This document shows positions 36,401 through 42,240 of a stretch of DNA of 64,000 nt, in pieces (positions within the stretch are counted from its first letter, which is position 1; every line of letters starts with the position of its first letter). The notes below the pieces were generated by a model. The model had not been told where the DNA came from. It did no database searches and saw only the letters and a program-made list of their open reading frames with translations. The position numbers and the translations under genes were made by a program. This stretch comes from VRUE01 sp963805455 (GTDB lineage Bacteria > Actinomycetota > Thermoleophilia > Solirubrobacterales > 70-9): positions 186,001-250,000 of the forward strand of contig CAWDUJ010000009.1 in assembly GCA_963805455.1 (NCBI GenBank), written 5' to 3'.

Positions 36401-36712
36401 CAGCACGTAGACATCGCCCGTCTGTTCGTTGAGCCCGGCTTTGGCCGCCTGCCCCGAGCTGAGGTCGAACGTTCCCGCCGGTTTGTGGATGACGGCGGCG
36501 TGGGCAGAACCGGCGAAAACCGAGCCGGCGAGGGCGAGGAGGGCGATCGCCCCTAGGGCCCAGAAGGAAAGCCGGCGGCCAAGCGCGGACGCACCACTCC
36601 CATCCGAAGACGGGTCGAGGACGAGGTCGGCGACGAAACCGAAAGGAAGTAGCCGGCCATGAACGCCGGCAGGGTCAATCGACCTCGCGAACCGCGATCC
36701 CGCGTCTTTCAC
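33464..36712 (-). CDS. Exported propeller-FN3 protein A0, first gene of the long operon copy
   Basis: About 1082 residues. GTG 36712 is chosen because AGGGGAGAG lies three bases upstream and because the resulting start (VKDAGSRFA) matches that of the gene at 14,760 (MRDAESRFA); the open frame continues 54 codons upstream across the promoter. A signal anchor lies at about 47-70 (FWALGAIALLALAGSVFAGSAHA). NHL-like propeller strands follow (VAVDNNGDLVIAHG, YVTDGSFEAG), interrupted by a Cys-rich insert near 36,000-36,300, then five FN3-like repeats. It ends with proline-rich linker, CRKGKVKKHGKCVPK and a KHKKK tail. Unlike the other A proteins it has no LPDCRAYELVS junction or WD40-like part. Function unknown. 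Confidence 0.8.
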   Translation of the reverse strand: MKDAGSRFARSIDPAGVHGRLLPFGFVADLVLDPSSDGSGASALGRRLSFWALGAIALLALAGSVFAGSAHAAVIHKPAGTFDLSSGQAAKAGLNEQTGDVYVLRRFSGQIEKFDAEGNPSSFSGLAGPNESQSAHFEESWFTGDTFTLTCPNAEPTAAIEWSNEQSTLAAHMKAALEAKCGGTFTIVSGPFNPVIRFEGTFANTNVSQISCTKVTGSGTCSVTTEQNGAPTTNILNAACGQGCYQIAVDNTGGPNQGVIYVSSAESMTTCCPGGQSLPNPSGGVHAYLPSGLNTHSKYQGIPVNGHPFEFEEHPNEPLGAGGIYTRSQETFAVKACGVAVDNNGDLVIAHGESNQEFAYIDKLGILPWATNDTQEGALEGTLNSDTSNPCRLQVDSAGNIYYQVGAGFGGGELQFSSGPVKKYAPNFHAPSGPAQIPPELKDPSTLVHAGPDVSFTFDSEDNLYGLRPSGPPRVQKLDQSGSVTETFGSGEFFQPGDIAINKATGTAYVTDGSFEAGAKDVHIFKAFTVPNSLTKKFSALTQSSGVLSGEVDLAEAGEEVTNCEFEYTTDALYIAKEFDEATKVPCDEGTIFTANESVSAELTGLTLEEPYEFRLVTENVNGASNGGVRKFVPHAVIDLTTKPATSVAPRSATLNGSFLGNGDGTEYYFEVGHGPAGVYTETTQPQDAGAPNVTTPISALVSNLELETTYHYRVVAVNGTGTSKGFDESFTTPSAVAGVTTEPATEIGQQTVTLNGKFTGDGHDTKFLFEYGPTKSYGQLSSEDPFDAGVTVGPTPVSMKISTYYGYSTYHYRVVTENQFGVTYGKDMTFTTEPAPLPGITETEVEGLTPTSARVTAMVAPNRWDASWLFEWGETTAYGTHTETEPILVGKDIQFVPIEADLTGLEPETTYHFRTVAFNFTGVTNGPDLVFRTPAKPKIDSATASGVGQTTAHLTSRVIANSSATDVHFEFGTNNAYGSSTATVPIGSDVLARESVVDLTGLSPGTTYHYRVVASNVWGSSAGRDETFTTLPGTAAPPPPPPAKTKCRKGKVKKHGKCVPKHKKKHKKKHKKKKKNGKRHG

Positions 36713-36895
36713 TCGCTCTCCCCTCATATCTGTCCCTGACCGCTCTCCCCGGAGGCGACGCAACGAGGCCTCCTGCCTAGAGCCGGTCAGGCTCCGATCC
36801 CTTTCCTGTCCTGTCTGTCCCGTTGCCGCCACCCATGACGGCCCCCTGTGTCCGTGCCTCACCGTGAAAAACACGACGGTTCACAGACGGCCGGG

Positions 36896-36924
36896 ATAAG
36901 AACACATTCGGACTCGTCTGTCAA
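36896..36924 (-). promoter_or_regulatory. Promoter P2 of the long operon copy
   Basis: Minus strand TTGACA (36919-36924), 17 bases, then TCTTAT (36896-36901). It would start transcription near 36,889 toward the GTG at 36712. The core and spacer (GAGTCC, then TGTGTTCT around the -10) recur at 38,745-38,773, and the same box geometry is found at 14,896-14,924. Confidence 0.65.
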
Positions 36925-36955
36925 GGAGCGGAACCAGAATGGCCGGGTCCCCCAC

Positions 36956-36967
36956 TGATCCGGATCA
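36956..36967. promoter_or_regulatory. Perfect 12-base palindrome between operon and TetR gene
   Basis: TGATCCGGATCA reads the same on both strands. It lies about 30 bases upstream of the -35 box of promoter P2 and about 185 bases upstream of the TetR start. A position between divergent promoters suits an operator or activator site; which protein binds is unknown. Confidence 0.4.
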
Positions 36968-37088
36968 AGTTTTCCGCTGTAAATTGGGGATTTTCAGAGG
37001 ATGTGAAAGTTGGACACGGAGGTACTGATGTCTCAATTGCGGGTACTTCGAATACTCGTATGCATTGGACATCGGAGGGGAGCCGCGA

Positions 37089-37117
37089 TTGACATCGCGT
37101 CTCATCGGCGCGAGACT
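37089..37117 (+). promoter_or_regulatory. Possible promoter and inverted repeat for the tandem TetR gene
   Basis: TTGACA at 37089-37094 is followed after 17 bases by a weak GAGACT box (37112-37117). The spacer holds GTCTC (37099-37103) and GAGAC (37112-37116), an inverted repeat that could be an autoregulatory operator. The -10 match is poor, so the promoter call is tentative. Confidence 0.3.
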
Positions 37118-37152
37118 GCCGCCCGATGGCCAAGGAGCGCGGGGAGAGTCAG

Positions 37153-38490
37153 ATGCCAACTGACAGCGGGGTCGACGCCGGGCGGACCCCGTGGGGCAAA
37201 GTCGACCGGCTGCGCGAGCGGATGCTGCGGCCCGGTCCGCAGCCGTCGCGTGAGGAGGGAGCGCGAAACCAGCTCGAGCGACTCTACGGGGCGATGGTCG
37301 CCTCCGTCGCCGACAAGGGCTATGCCGCGACCACGGTCGGCGATCTGCTCGAGATCTCCGGAGTCTCACGGAGCTCCTTCTACGACCTCTTCCGCGACAA
37401 GGAGGACTGCTTCCTCGCGACCTTCGATGCTCTTCTAGAGCTCGGGATGGCAATCGTCGAGACCGAGATGAACGGCGAGGGGACGCTGGAGGAGAGGGCC
37501 CGGCGCGGGATGCGGAAAATGCTGGAGTCGGTCGTCGTTCAGCCGGCGGCCGCCGACCTCTGCTTCAACCACCCCTACGACCTCGGGCCCCGCGGCCATG
37601 AGGCCCTCGAGCGGGCGATGACCCGGTTCGGCGAGATCATCGGGCCGGCGCTGGCCGAGCTGACCGGCCGCGAGGAACTTCCCGCGCAGATGGTCCGGGC
37701 GCTCCTCGGAGGCGCGCAGCTGATCATCCAGGTTCATCTGCGGCGAGGCGAAGAGAGGGACCTGCCCGATCTCGCCGACCAGATGATGGATTGGGCGCTG
37801 AGCTACGAGGCGCCGCCCGTCCCGCTGCGCCTCATAGGACGACACCCGCGCGAATTCGAGAGTCACCCCCCCGCCTTCGTCAACTACAGCCAGCCGGAGC
37901 GGATCGTCAGGGCCCTCGCGGCGGTCGCCGGCGAACGCGGCTACCCGGCGGTGACGATCGCCGAGATCGCCGCCCGTGCCCAGATGTCGCAGGCGACCTT
38001 CTACGCCAACTTCGACGACAAGGAAACGGCGCTGCTCGCGACGCTCGACTCGGCCGCGGCGCAGGCAATGGCCGTGATGGGTCCGGCGGCGCGGCGCTCG
38101 CCGGACTGGCCCAACGCCCTCCGCGCCGGCATCGGCGCCCTCTGCTTCTTCAGCGCAACGGAGCCGGACTTCGCGAGGCTGGCGAACGTCGAGGCCTCGG
38201 CCGCCGGGCCGAAGGCGCTGGCGCAGCGCGACCGCTCGATGGAGCAGATGCGGATCCTGATGAAACCGGGCTTCATGCTCAACCCCGATGTCCCGCTCTT
38301 CGCCGCCGACGCGATCATCGGGGCGGTCTGGGGCCTCTTCTACCAGACGATCGTCAGCAAGGGCCCGCAGGGAGTTCCCGAGATCGCGCCGCTCGCCAGC
38401 TACATCGCGCTGTCCCCGTTCATCGGCGCCGAGGTCGCGGCCGAGGTCGCCAACGGCGACGGACGGGGCCCCAGAGACCGAGGAGGTTGA
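37153..38490 (+). CDS. Tandem TetR-family transcription regulator (two TetR units in one chain)
   Basis: About 445 residues from ATG 37153, chosen for GGGGAGAG seven bases upstream; an ATG nine codons earlier lacks a ribosome site. Two complete TetR-type helix-turn-helix regions are visible: ADKGYAATTVGDLLEISGVS with RSSFYDLFRDKED (about residues 50-90), and GERGYPAVTIAEIAARAQMS with QATFYANFDDKE (about 255-295). Each is followed by about 150 residues that look like a TetR ligand-binding half. Normal TetR proteins are about 200 residues and dimerise, so this chain may be a covalent dimer able to bind asymmetric sites. It is divergent from the exported-protein operon and may control it; that link is inference. 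Confidence 0.85.
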   Translation: MPTDSGVDAGRTPWGKVDRLRERMLRPGPQPSREEGARNQLERLYGAMVASVADKGYAATTVGDLLEISGVSRSSFYDLFRDKEDCFLATFDALLELGMAIVETEMNGEGTLEERARRGMRKMLESVVVQPAAADLCFNHPYDLGPRGHEALERAMTRFGEIIGPALAELTGREELPAQMVRALLGGAQLIIQVHLRRGEERDLPDLADQMMDWALSYEAPPVPLRLIGRHPREFESHPPAFVNYSQPERIVRALAAVAGERGYPAVTIAEIAARAQMSQATFYANFDDKETALLATLDSAAAQAMAVMGPAARRSPDWPNALRAGIGALCFFSATEPDFARLANVEASAAGPKALAQRDRSMEQMRILMKPGFMLNPDVPLFAADAIIGAVWGLFYQTIVSKGPQGVPEIAPLASYIALSPFIGAEVAAEVANGDGRGPRDRGG

Positions 38491-38498
38491 GCGGTCAA

Positions 38499-38534
38499 CC
38501 CCGGGCCGGCCGGTGAGGTTTGGCCGACCCGGGG
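38499..38534 (+). terminator. Hairpin terminator after the tandem TetR gene
   Basis: CCCCGGG (38499-38505) and CGGCC (38507-38511) pair with GGCCG (38522-38526) and CCCGGGG (38528-38534) around a 10-base loop. A smaller GGTTGA/TCAACC repeat (38485-38500) overlaps the stop codon just before it. There is no strong T run after the stem, so termination efficiency is uncertain. Confidence 0.55.
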
Positions 38535-38627
38535 TGCTGTCCGCTTGCTTCTTGCCGTCGTCGTGGGAAATCGACGCGGCGTTCACTTCTCGGTGATCGG
38601 TGGGAATTCCGACACCGTCGGCCTGTG

Positions 38628-38674
38628 TGAGTCGGCTTCGGGGCTCCTTCGGAAAGTGCCCGGAAACCGACTCA
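38628..38674 (-). ncRNA. Candidate structured small RNA: long hairpin downstream of orphan promoter P3
   Basis: TGAGTCGG (38628-38635) pairs perfectly with CCGACTCA (38667-38674). Inside, TTC/GAA and GGGC/GCCC extend the stem with single mismatches, and the apex is a small TCC-GAA-GGA hairpin. The element lies about 75 bases downstream of the minus-strand promoter at 38,745-38,773, and no convincing minus-strand gene follows for over 1 kb. It could be a small RNA, or a terminator ending an untranslated transcript. Expression is not shown by sequence alone. Confidence 0.35.
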
Positions 38675-38744
38675 CTTCAGGCCTGACTGGGACCCTGCCT
38701 TTGAGGCCGGCCCCGATACTGAGGCCAGGCCACAGACGCGCGGG

Positions 38745-38773
38745 ATGAGAACACAGCGGGACTCCAATGTCAA
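38745..38773 (-). promoter_or_regulatory. Orphan promoter P3, near-copy of promoter P2
   Basis: Minus strand TTGACA (38768-38773), 17 bases, TCTCAT (38745-38750). The spacer shares GAGTCC and TGTGTTCT at the same positions as P2 at 36,896-36,924, and similarity continues past the -10 (ATCCCG, then CGTCTGTG). No protein gene on the minus strand follows within 1 kb, so it drives either a non-coding RNA or is a leftover from an ancestral operon copy. Confidence 0.5.
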
Positions 38774-38926
38774 GATTGAACTCGACGGACACCGAGGTAC
38801 CGTCAGCGGCCACGGCCCTTAAATGGCACTGTGGTGCGGGAATCTGCCCAGTTCAACCGCACAGGGGCTGAACACGATCTAAACATACCGGTACGCGAAA
38901 ACCGGGCCGTCAAGACTCCCGAGTCG

Positions 38927-39631
38927 TCAGGACTCGGTGCTTTCGAACTTGTAGCCGACACCACGCACCGTGACGACGAGCTCGGGGTTCTGCGGGTCCG
39001 GCTCGACCTTCTGGCGGAGGTTGGAGATGTGGACGTCGCAGGCCCTCTCATCGCCGTCGAACTCGGTCTGCCAGAGCTCCTCCATGATCTGCCGCCGGGC
39101 GAACACCTCGCCCGGGCGGGCGACGAGCAGACGCAGGAGCTGAAACTCGGAACGGGTCAGGTTGACCGGGACGTCGCGCACCGTGGCGACGTGACGGACG
39201 AGGTCGATCGCGACCGGGCCCGATTCGATCCGCACCGCCTGCGGGAGCGGGGCGCGGTCGAGCTCGCGGCGGCGAAGCTGGGCGCGGACCCGGCCCAGGA
39301 GCTCGCGGACCGAGAACGGCTTGGTCACGTAGTCGTCGGCGCCGACCTCGAGGCCGACGACCTTGTCGACCTCGGCATCCTTCGCAGTCAGGACGATGAT
39401 CGGCACCGCGCTGCGGGAGCGGACGTCGCGGCAGATGTCGAGGCCGCTCGGCCCAGGCATCATGATGTCGAGGATCAGGAGGTCGTAGGGGATTCCGTCG
39501 CCGAGCATGGCTACCGCCTCGTCGCCATCGGCGGCGGGGGTGACCTCGAAGCCCTCCTGGGCCAGCGCGTATCCAACCGAGTCTCGGACCGAGGGCTCGT
39601 CGTCGGCAATCAGGATGTGGCCGCTGCTCAC
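38927..39631 (-). CDS. OmpR/PhoB-family response regulator
   Basis: About 234 residues from GTG 39631, which has GAGGAT eight bases upstream and overlaps the end of the kinase gene (stop at 39642) by only a short gap. Receiver domain at about 3-118: acidic pair ADDEPS, phospho-acceptor Asp in LLILDIMMPG, conserved Thr in VLTAKD and Lys in VTKPFS. C-terminal winged helix at about 130-230 with LTRSEFQLLRLLV and VHISNLRQKVEPDP, ending VRGVGYKFE. Partner of the kinase encoded directly upstream. A GACTC/GAGTC hairpin (38914-38925) follows the stop codon. The regulon cannot be told from sequence. Confidence 0.93.
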   Translation of the reverse strand: MSSGHILIADDEPSVRDSVGYALAQEGFEVTPAADGDEAVAMLGDGIPYDLLILDIMMPGPSGLDICRDVRSRSAVPIIVLTAKDAEVDKVVGLEVGADDYVTKPFSVRELLGRVRAQLRRRELDRAPLPQAVRIESGPVAIDLVRHVATVRDVPVNLTRSEFQLLRLLVARPGEVFARRQIMEELWQTEFDGDERACDVHISNLRQKVEPDPQNPELVVTVRGVGYKFESTES

Positions 39632-39641
39632 CGCGAGATCC

Positions 39642-40943
39642 TCATGCGACCGGAGTCGGGCTCGGTTGGGCGAGCGGGAGGCGGACCCAGAAGGTGCTGC
39701 CCTCGCCCTCGACGGAGCTGGCGCCGATCTCGCCACCCATCACGTCGACCATCCGCCTTGCGATCGCGAGGCCGAGGCCGAAGCCCTCGTGCTTGCGGGT
39801 CTCCGAGCGGCGGTAGAAGCGTTCGAAGACGCGCTCGATCTCAGCCTCGGGAATCCCGGACCCGGTATCGATCACAGCCAGCTCAACCCCCGTATTCCTG
39901 TCACGGCGGCCGCGAACGGTAACGGTCCCGGGCGGTGGCGTGTTCTTGAAGGCATTGGTCAGGAGCCCGACCATCACCTGGCGCAGCAGGGTCGGGTCTC
40001 CCTCGGCGGCGAGGTCGGGCTCGATCTCGACGACCAGCTCGACGTGGCGGGGCGCCTCGACGGCATCGACGACATCGCGGATCGCGGCCGGGACGTCGAC
40101 GATCTCCGCCTCGCCGGGGCCGACCGACTCGACCCGCGCCAGGGTCAGCAGCGAGCGGGTCAGCCGGTTCATCCTCTCGGTGTCCTCGGCGAGGTGGCCG
40201 AGGAAATGGTCGAGCGCCTTCGGGTCGTCCTTGGCCCCCTCCTGCAACACCTCGATCGCGCTCGATATCCCGGCCAGCGGGTTGCGCAGCTCATGCGCCG
40301 CGTTGGAGATGAAGTCGGCTTCGGCCAGCTCGCGGCGCATCTCTTCGGTGCGGTCGCGGGCGACGATCAGGACCGCCCTCTCGCCGGGCAGGGCGCGAGC
40401 GGTCATCGCGTAGGCGCGGTCGCCGATCCGCAGCGCCGGGTGGGCGGCGAAGCCGTGCTCGACCGCCCTGTTCGTGTGGGACAGCATCGCCTCCGGCAGC
40501 AGGCCGGTCGAGTCGATCATGCTTTCCGCGGCGCTGTTGGAGAAGCGCAGCGGCCCATCCTGGTCGACGACGATGACGGCGTCGGTGAGGCCGTCGAAGA
40601 TCGCCTGCAGCTTGTTGCGGTCGGCGGTAAGGACCCCAAAGCTCTCTTTCAGCGAGGTCCGCATCGACTCCAGCGAGAGCGCGAGCTGCCCGATCTCGTC
40701 GCGTCCGCCGGCCTCCAGCGGCACCTCGAAGGACCCCGCCGCCATCTCGCCGGCGGCTCTCGATAGGCGGGTGACACGGTGGGTGATCCCAACCGCGATC
40801 AGGAAGCCGGCGAGGATGCCGAGGACGAGCGCGACCAAGACCGCCTTCGGGCGATCACCGAGCGCGTAGATCGCTCCGGCCGTGATCAGGCTGACCGCGG
40901 CGAAGGCCCCAGACAGCCACAGTCGCATCCCGATCCGCTTCAT
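39642..40943 (-). CDS. HAMP-PAS sensor histidine kinase
   Basis: About 433 residues. Two membrane helices lie at about 7-28 and 33-52 with almost no extracellular loop between them, then a HAMP linker (53-105), a PAS domain (about 112-215, NKLQAIFDGLTDAVIVVD), the dimerisation/phospho-acceptor helix with the active His in SNAAHELRNPL (about 236), and an ATPase domain with an N box (LLTNAFKNT), G1 box (DTGSGIP) and G2 box (GFGLGLAI). The missing sensor loop suggests membrane or cytoplasmic sensing through PAS. It is cotranscribed with the response regulator that follows and divergent from a glycosyltransferase gene. An internal ATG at 40928 is an alternative start. Confidence 0.92.
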   Translation of the reverse strand: MKRIGMRLWLSGAFAAVSLITAGAIYALGDRPKAVLVALVLGILAGFLIAVGITHRVTRLSRAAGEMAAGSFEVPLEAGGRDEIGQLALSLESMRTSLKESFGVLTADRNKLQAIFDGLTDAVIVVDQDGPLRFSNSAAESMIDSTGLLPEAMLSHTNRAVEHGFAAHPALRIGDRAYAMTARALPGERAVLIVARDRTEEMRRELAEADFISNAAHELRNPLAGISSAIEVLQEGAKDDPKALDHFLGHLAEDTERMNRLTRSLLTLARVESVGPGEAEIVDVPAAIRDVVDAVEAPRHVELVVEIEPDLAAEGDPTLLRQVMVGLLTNAFKNTPPPGTVTVRGRRDRNTGVELAVIDTGSGIPEAEIERVFERFYRRSETRKHEGFGLGLAIARRMVDVMGGEIGASSVEGEGSTFWVRLPLAQPSPTPVA

Positions 40944-40994
40944 GAAGGTTTACTAACACAATGCCGCCTGGGCTGCATGGGAGAATCATTCCGG

Positions 40995-41720
40995 ATGCGG
41001 ACCTTGGTCTTCATACCCGCCTGGAACGAGGAGACCTCGGTCGCCGCGGTGATCGCCGGCGTCCTGGAGCGGCTCCCCGACGCCGACGTCCTCGTCGTCG
41101 ACGACGGCTCGGTCGACCGTACGGCCGTCGCCGCCCGGGATGCCGGAGCGCTGGTCGCCTCGCTGCCGTTCAACCAGGGCCTGGGGGCTGCCCTGCAGAC
41201 CGGCTACCTCTACGCCCTCCGACAGGGGTATGAATTCTGCGCCCACCTCGACGCCGACGGCCAGCACCCGCCGCCGGAGGTGGCGCGACTGCTGGAGGAG
41301 GTTCAGGCGGACCGCGCCGATCTCGTTATCGGCTCTCGCTACCGCGACCCGGGCCAGGCCGAGACTGACGACTACCGGCCGACCATCTCCCGCCGGATCG
41401 GGACCAGCGTCTTCCGCTTCTTCCTCACCCTCGCGACCCGCCAGCGGTTCACCGACACGACGAGCGGGATGCGGGCGGCGAACCGCAGGGTGATGCAGCT
41501 CTTCAGCGAGAACTACTCGCCGGACTTCGCCGAGATCGAGTCGCTGCAACTTGCAGTCCGCCAGGGGCTGCGGGTCGAGGAGGTGCCGGTGCGGATGCTG
41601 GAGCGGGCCGGCGGGACCTCGTTCCTGACGCCACTGCGCTCGGCCTTCTTCATCTTCAAGGGGCTGATCGTGCTGCTGGTCGGCCAGTTCCGGCCACGGC
41701 GGGTGGAGGCCGAGCGATGA
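40995..41720 (+). CDS. GT2-family glycosyltransferase (dolichyl/polyprenyl-phosphate sugar synthase-like)
   Basis: About 241 residues from ATG 40995, with GGGAGA ten bases upstream; an ATG at 40977 is less well placed. GT-A fold signatures: FIPAWNEETSV at the N-terminus, VVDDGSVDRT for nucleotide binding, LDADGQHPP as the DXD-type metal site, and GSRYRDPG later. The protein lacks the C-terminal membrane pair of full DPM1-type enzymes but has a hydrophobic end (FFIFKGLIVLLVGQF). Its stop overlaps the next start by ATGA, and the partner is a DUF2304 membrane protein, a pairing commonly seen for enzymes that transfer sugar to polyprenyl phosphate. The sugar is not predictable. Confidence 0.9.
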   Translation: MRTLVFIPAWNEETSVAAVIAGVLERLPDADVLVVDDGSVDRTAVAARDAGALVASLPFNQGLGAALQTGYLYALRQGYEFCAHLDADGQHPPPEVARLLEEVQADRADLVIGSRYRDPGQAETDDYRPTISRRIGTSVFRFFLTLATRQRFTDTTSGMRAANRRVMQLFSENYSPDFAEIESLQLAVRQGLRVEEVPVRMLERAGGTSFLTPLRSAFFIFKGLIVLLVGQFRPRRVEAER

Positions 41721-42169
41721 ACCTGGCCCTCGCCGCGTCCTCGGAGCATCCCTCGGTCCACCTGACCGCGCAGACACGGATCCTGGCGGCGATCATCGCG
41801 GTCGCGTTCATGGTGATGATCCTCGAGCTGATCAGGCGCGACCACCTGCAGGAGCGCTACAGCATCGTCTGGTTCGTGGCCGGGACCGCGATGCTTCTCG
41901 GCGCCGCCTTCCCCGGCCTGCTGACGCTCGCCGCCGACATCATGGGGGTCCGCGACACCAACGTCGCCCTGTTCTCGATCGTCCTCCTGCTGCTGCTCGC
42001 CCTGGCGCTCAACTTCAGCGTGATCATGTCCCGGCAGGCGGCCCAGATCACCCGCCTGGCCCAGGAGCGCGCGATCGAAAAGGCCCGCGAGCAGGCGGCT
42101 AGCGGGAACGGAGGGTCCGCTCCGGCTCGTACAGAAGGGCCTCCAGCGCAAGCTCCTCGGAAACATTGA
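41717..42169 (+). CDS. DUF2304 membrane protein
   Basis: About 150 residues, starting in an ATGA overlap with the glycosyltransferase stop. Three hydrophobic segments (about 20-40, 50-70 and 80-105) and an HLQERYSIVWFV motif identify DUF2304, small membrane proteins usually encoded beside GT2 transferases. The C-terminal 40 residues are helical then low-complexity. The last codons (about 42,139 onward) are written over a copied piece of the neighbouring holB gene read in the opposite direction, so the natural C-terminus has probably been replaced. The topology suggests it helps anchor or complete the glycosyltransferase in the membrane. Confidence 0.88.
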   Translation: MNLALAASSEHPSVHLTAQTRILAAIIAVAFMVMILELIRRDHLQERYSIVWFVAGTAMLLGAAFPGLLTLAADIMGVRDTNVALFSIVLLLLLALALNFSVIMSRQAAQITRLAQERAIEKAREQAASGNGGSAPARTEGPPAQAPRKH

Positions 42170-42182
42170 GGTCGAGCCGGCG
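42139..42182 (-). repeat. 44-base duplicate of the holB 3' coding end
   Basis: This segment is identical over 44 bases to 42,273-42,316 inside holB, in the same orientation. Read on the minus strand it still encodes the RLDLNVSEELALEALLY end of the delta-prime subunit. The 50-base palindrome lies between the two copies. The duplicate now forms the end of the DUF2304 gene on the other strand. Confidence 0.9.
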
Positions 42183-42190
42183 GCATGGTG

Positions 42191-42240
42191 GACGTGCCGG
42201 TTGTTGGGTACCCATAGTGGCCCCTAACTCCCGGCACGTC
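42191..42240. repeat. 50-base palindromic repeat, copy 1, between convergent genes
   Basis: GACGTGCCGG (42191-42200) and CCGGCACGTC (42231-42240) are the outer arms, with a 14-base asymmetric centre. The reverse complement of the element at 62,816-62,865 matches it at 47 of 50 positions. It sits between the convergent DUF2304 and holB genes and supplies the last codons and stop of holB. It may act as a terminator for both directions. Confidence 0.85.

Larger units (their letters stand above)
36713..37152. other. Divergent intergenic region between the operon and the tandem TetR gene
   Basis: About 440 bases without a convincing gene. It holds the minus-strand promoter P2 (36,896-36,924), a perfect 12-base palindrome (36,956-36,967) and, near the TetR start, a possible plus-strand promoter with an inverted repeat. 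The minus-strand leader of the operon would be about 175 bases long. Nothing else was recognised. Confidence 0.6.

Noticed and set aside
38583..38813. A 76-codon minus-strand frame in the gap after the TetR gene
   Set aside because: No ribosome site and no protein-like pattern, and it spans the promoter and hairpin, which explain the sequence better.
39507..40766. A 419-codon plus-strand frame opposite the histidine kinase
   Set aside because: The opposite strand carries an unmistakable kinase with all catalytic boxes; this frame has no recognisable domain.
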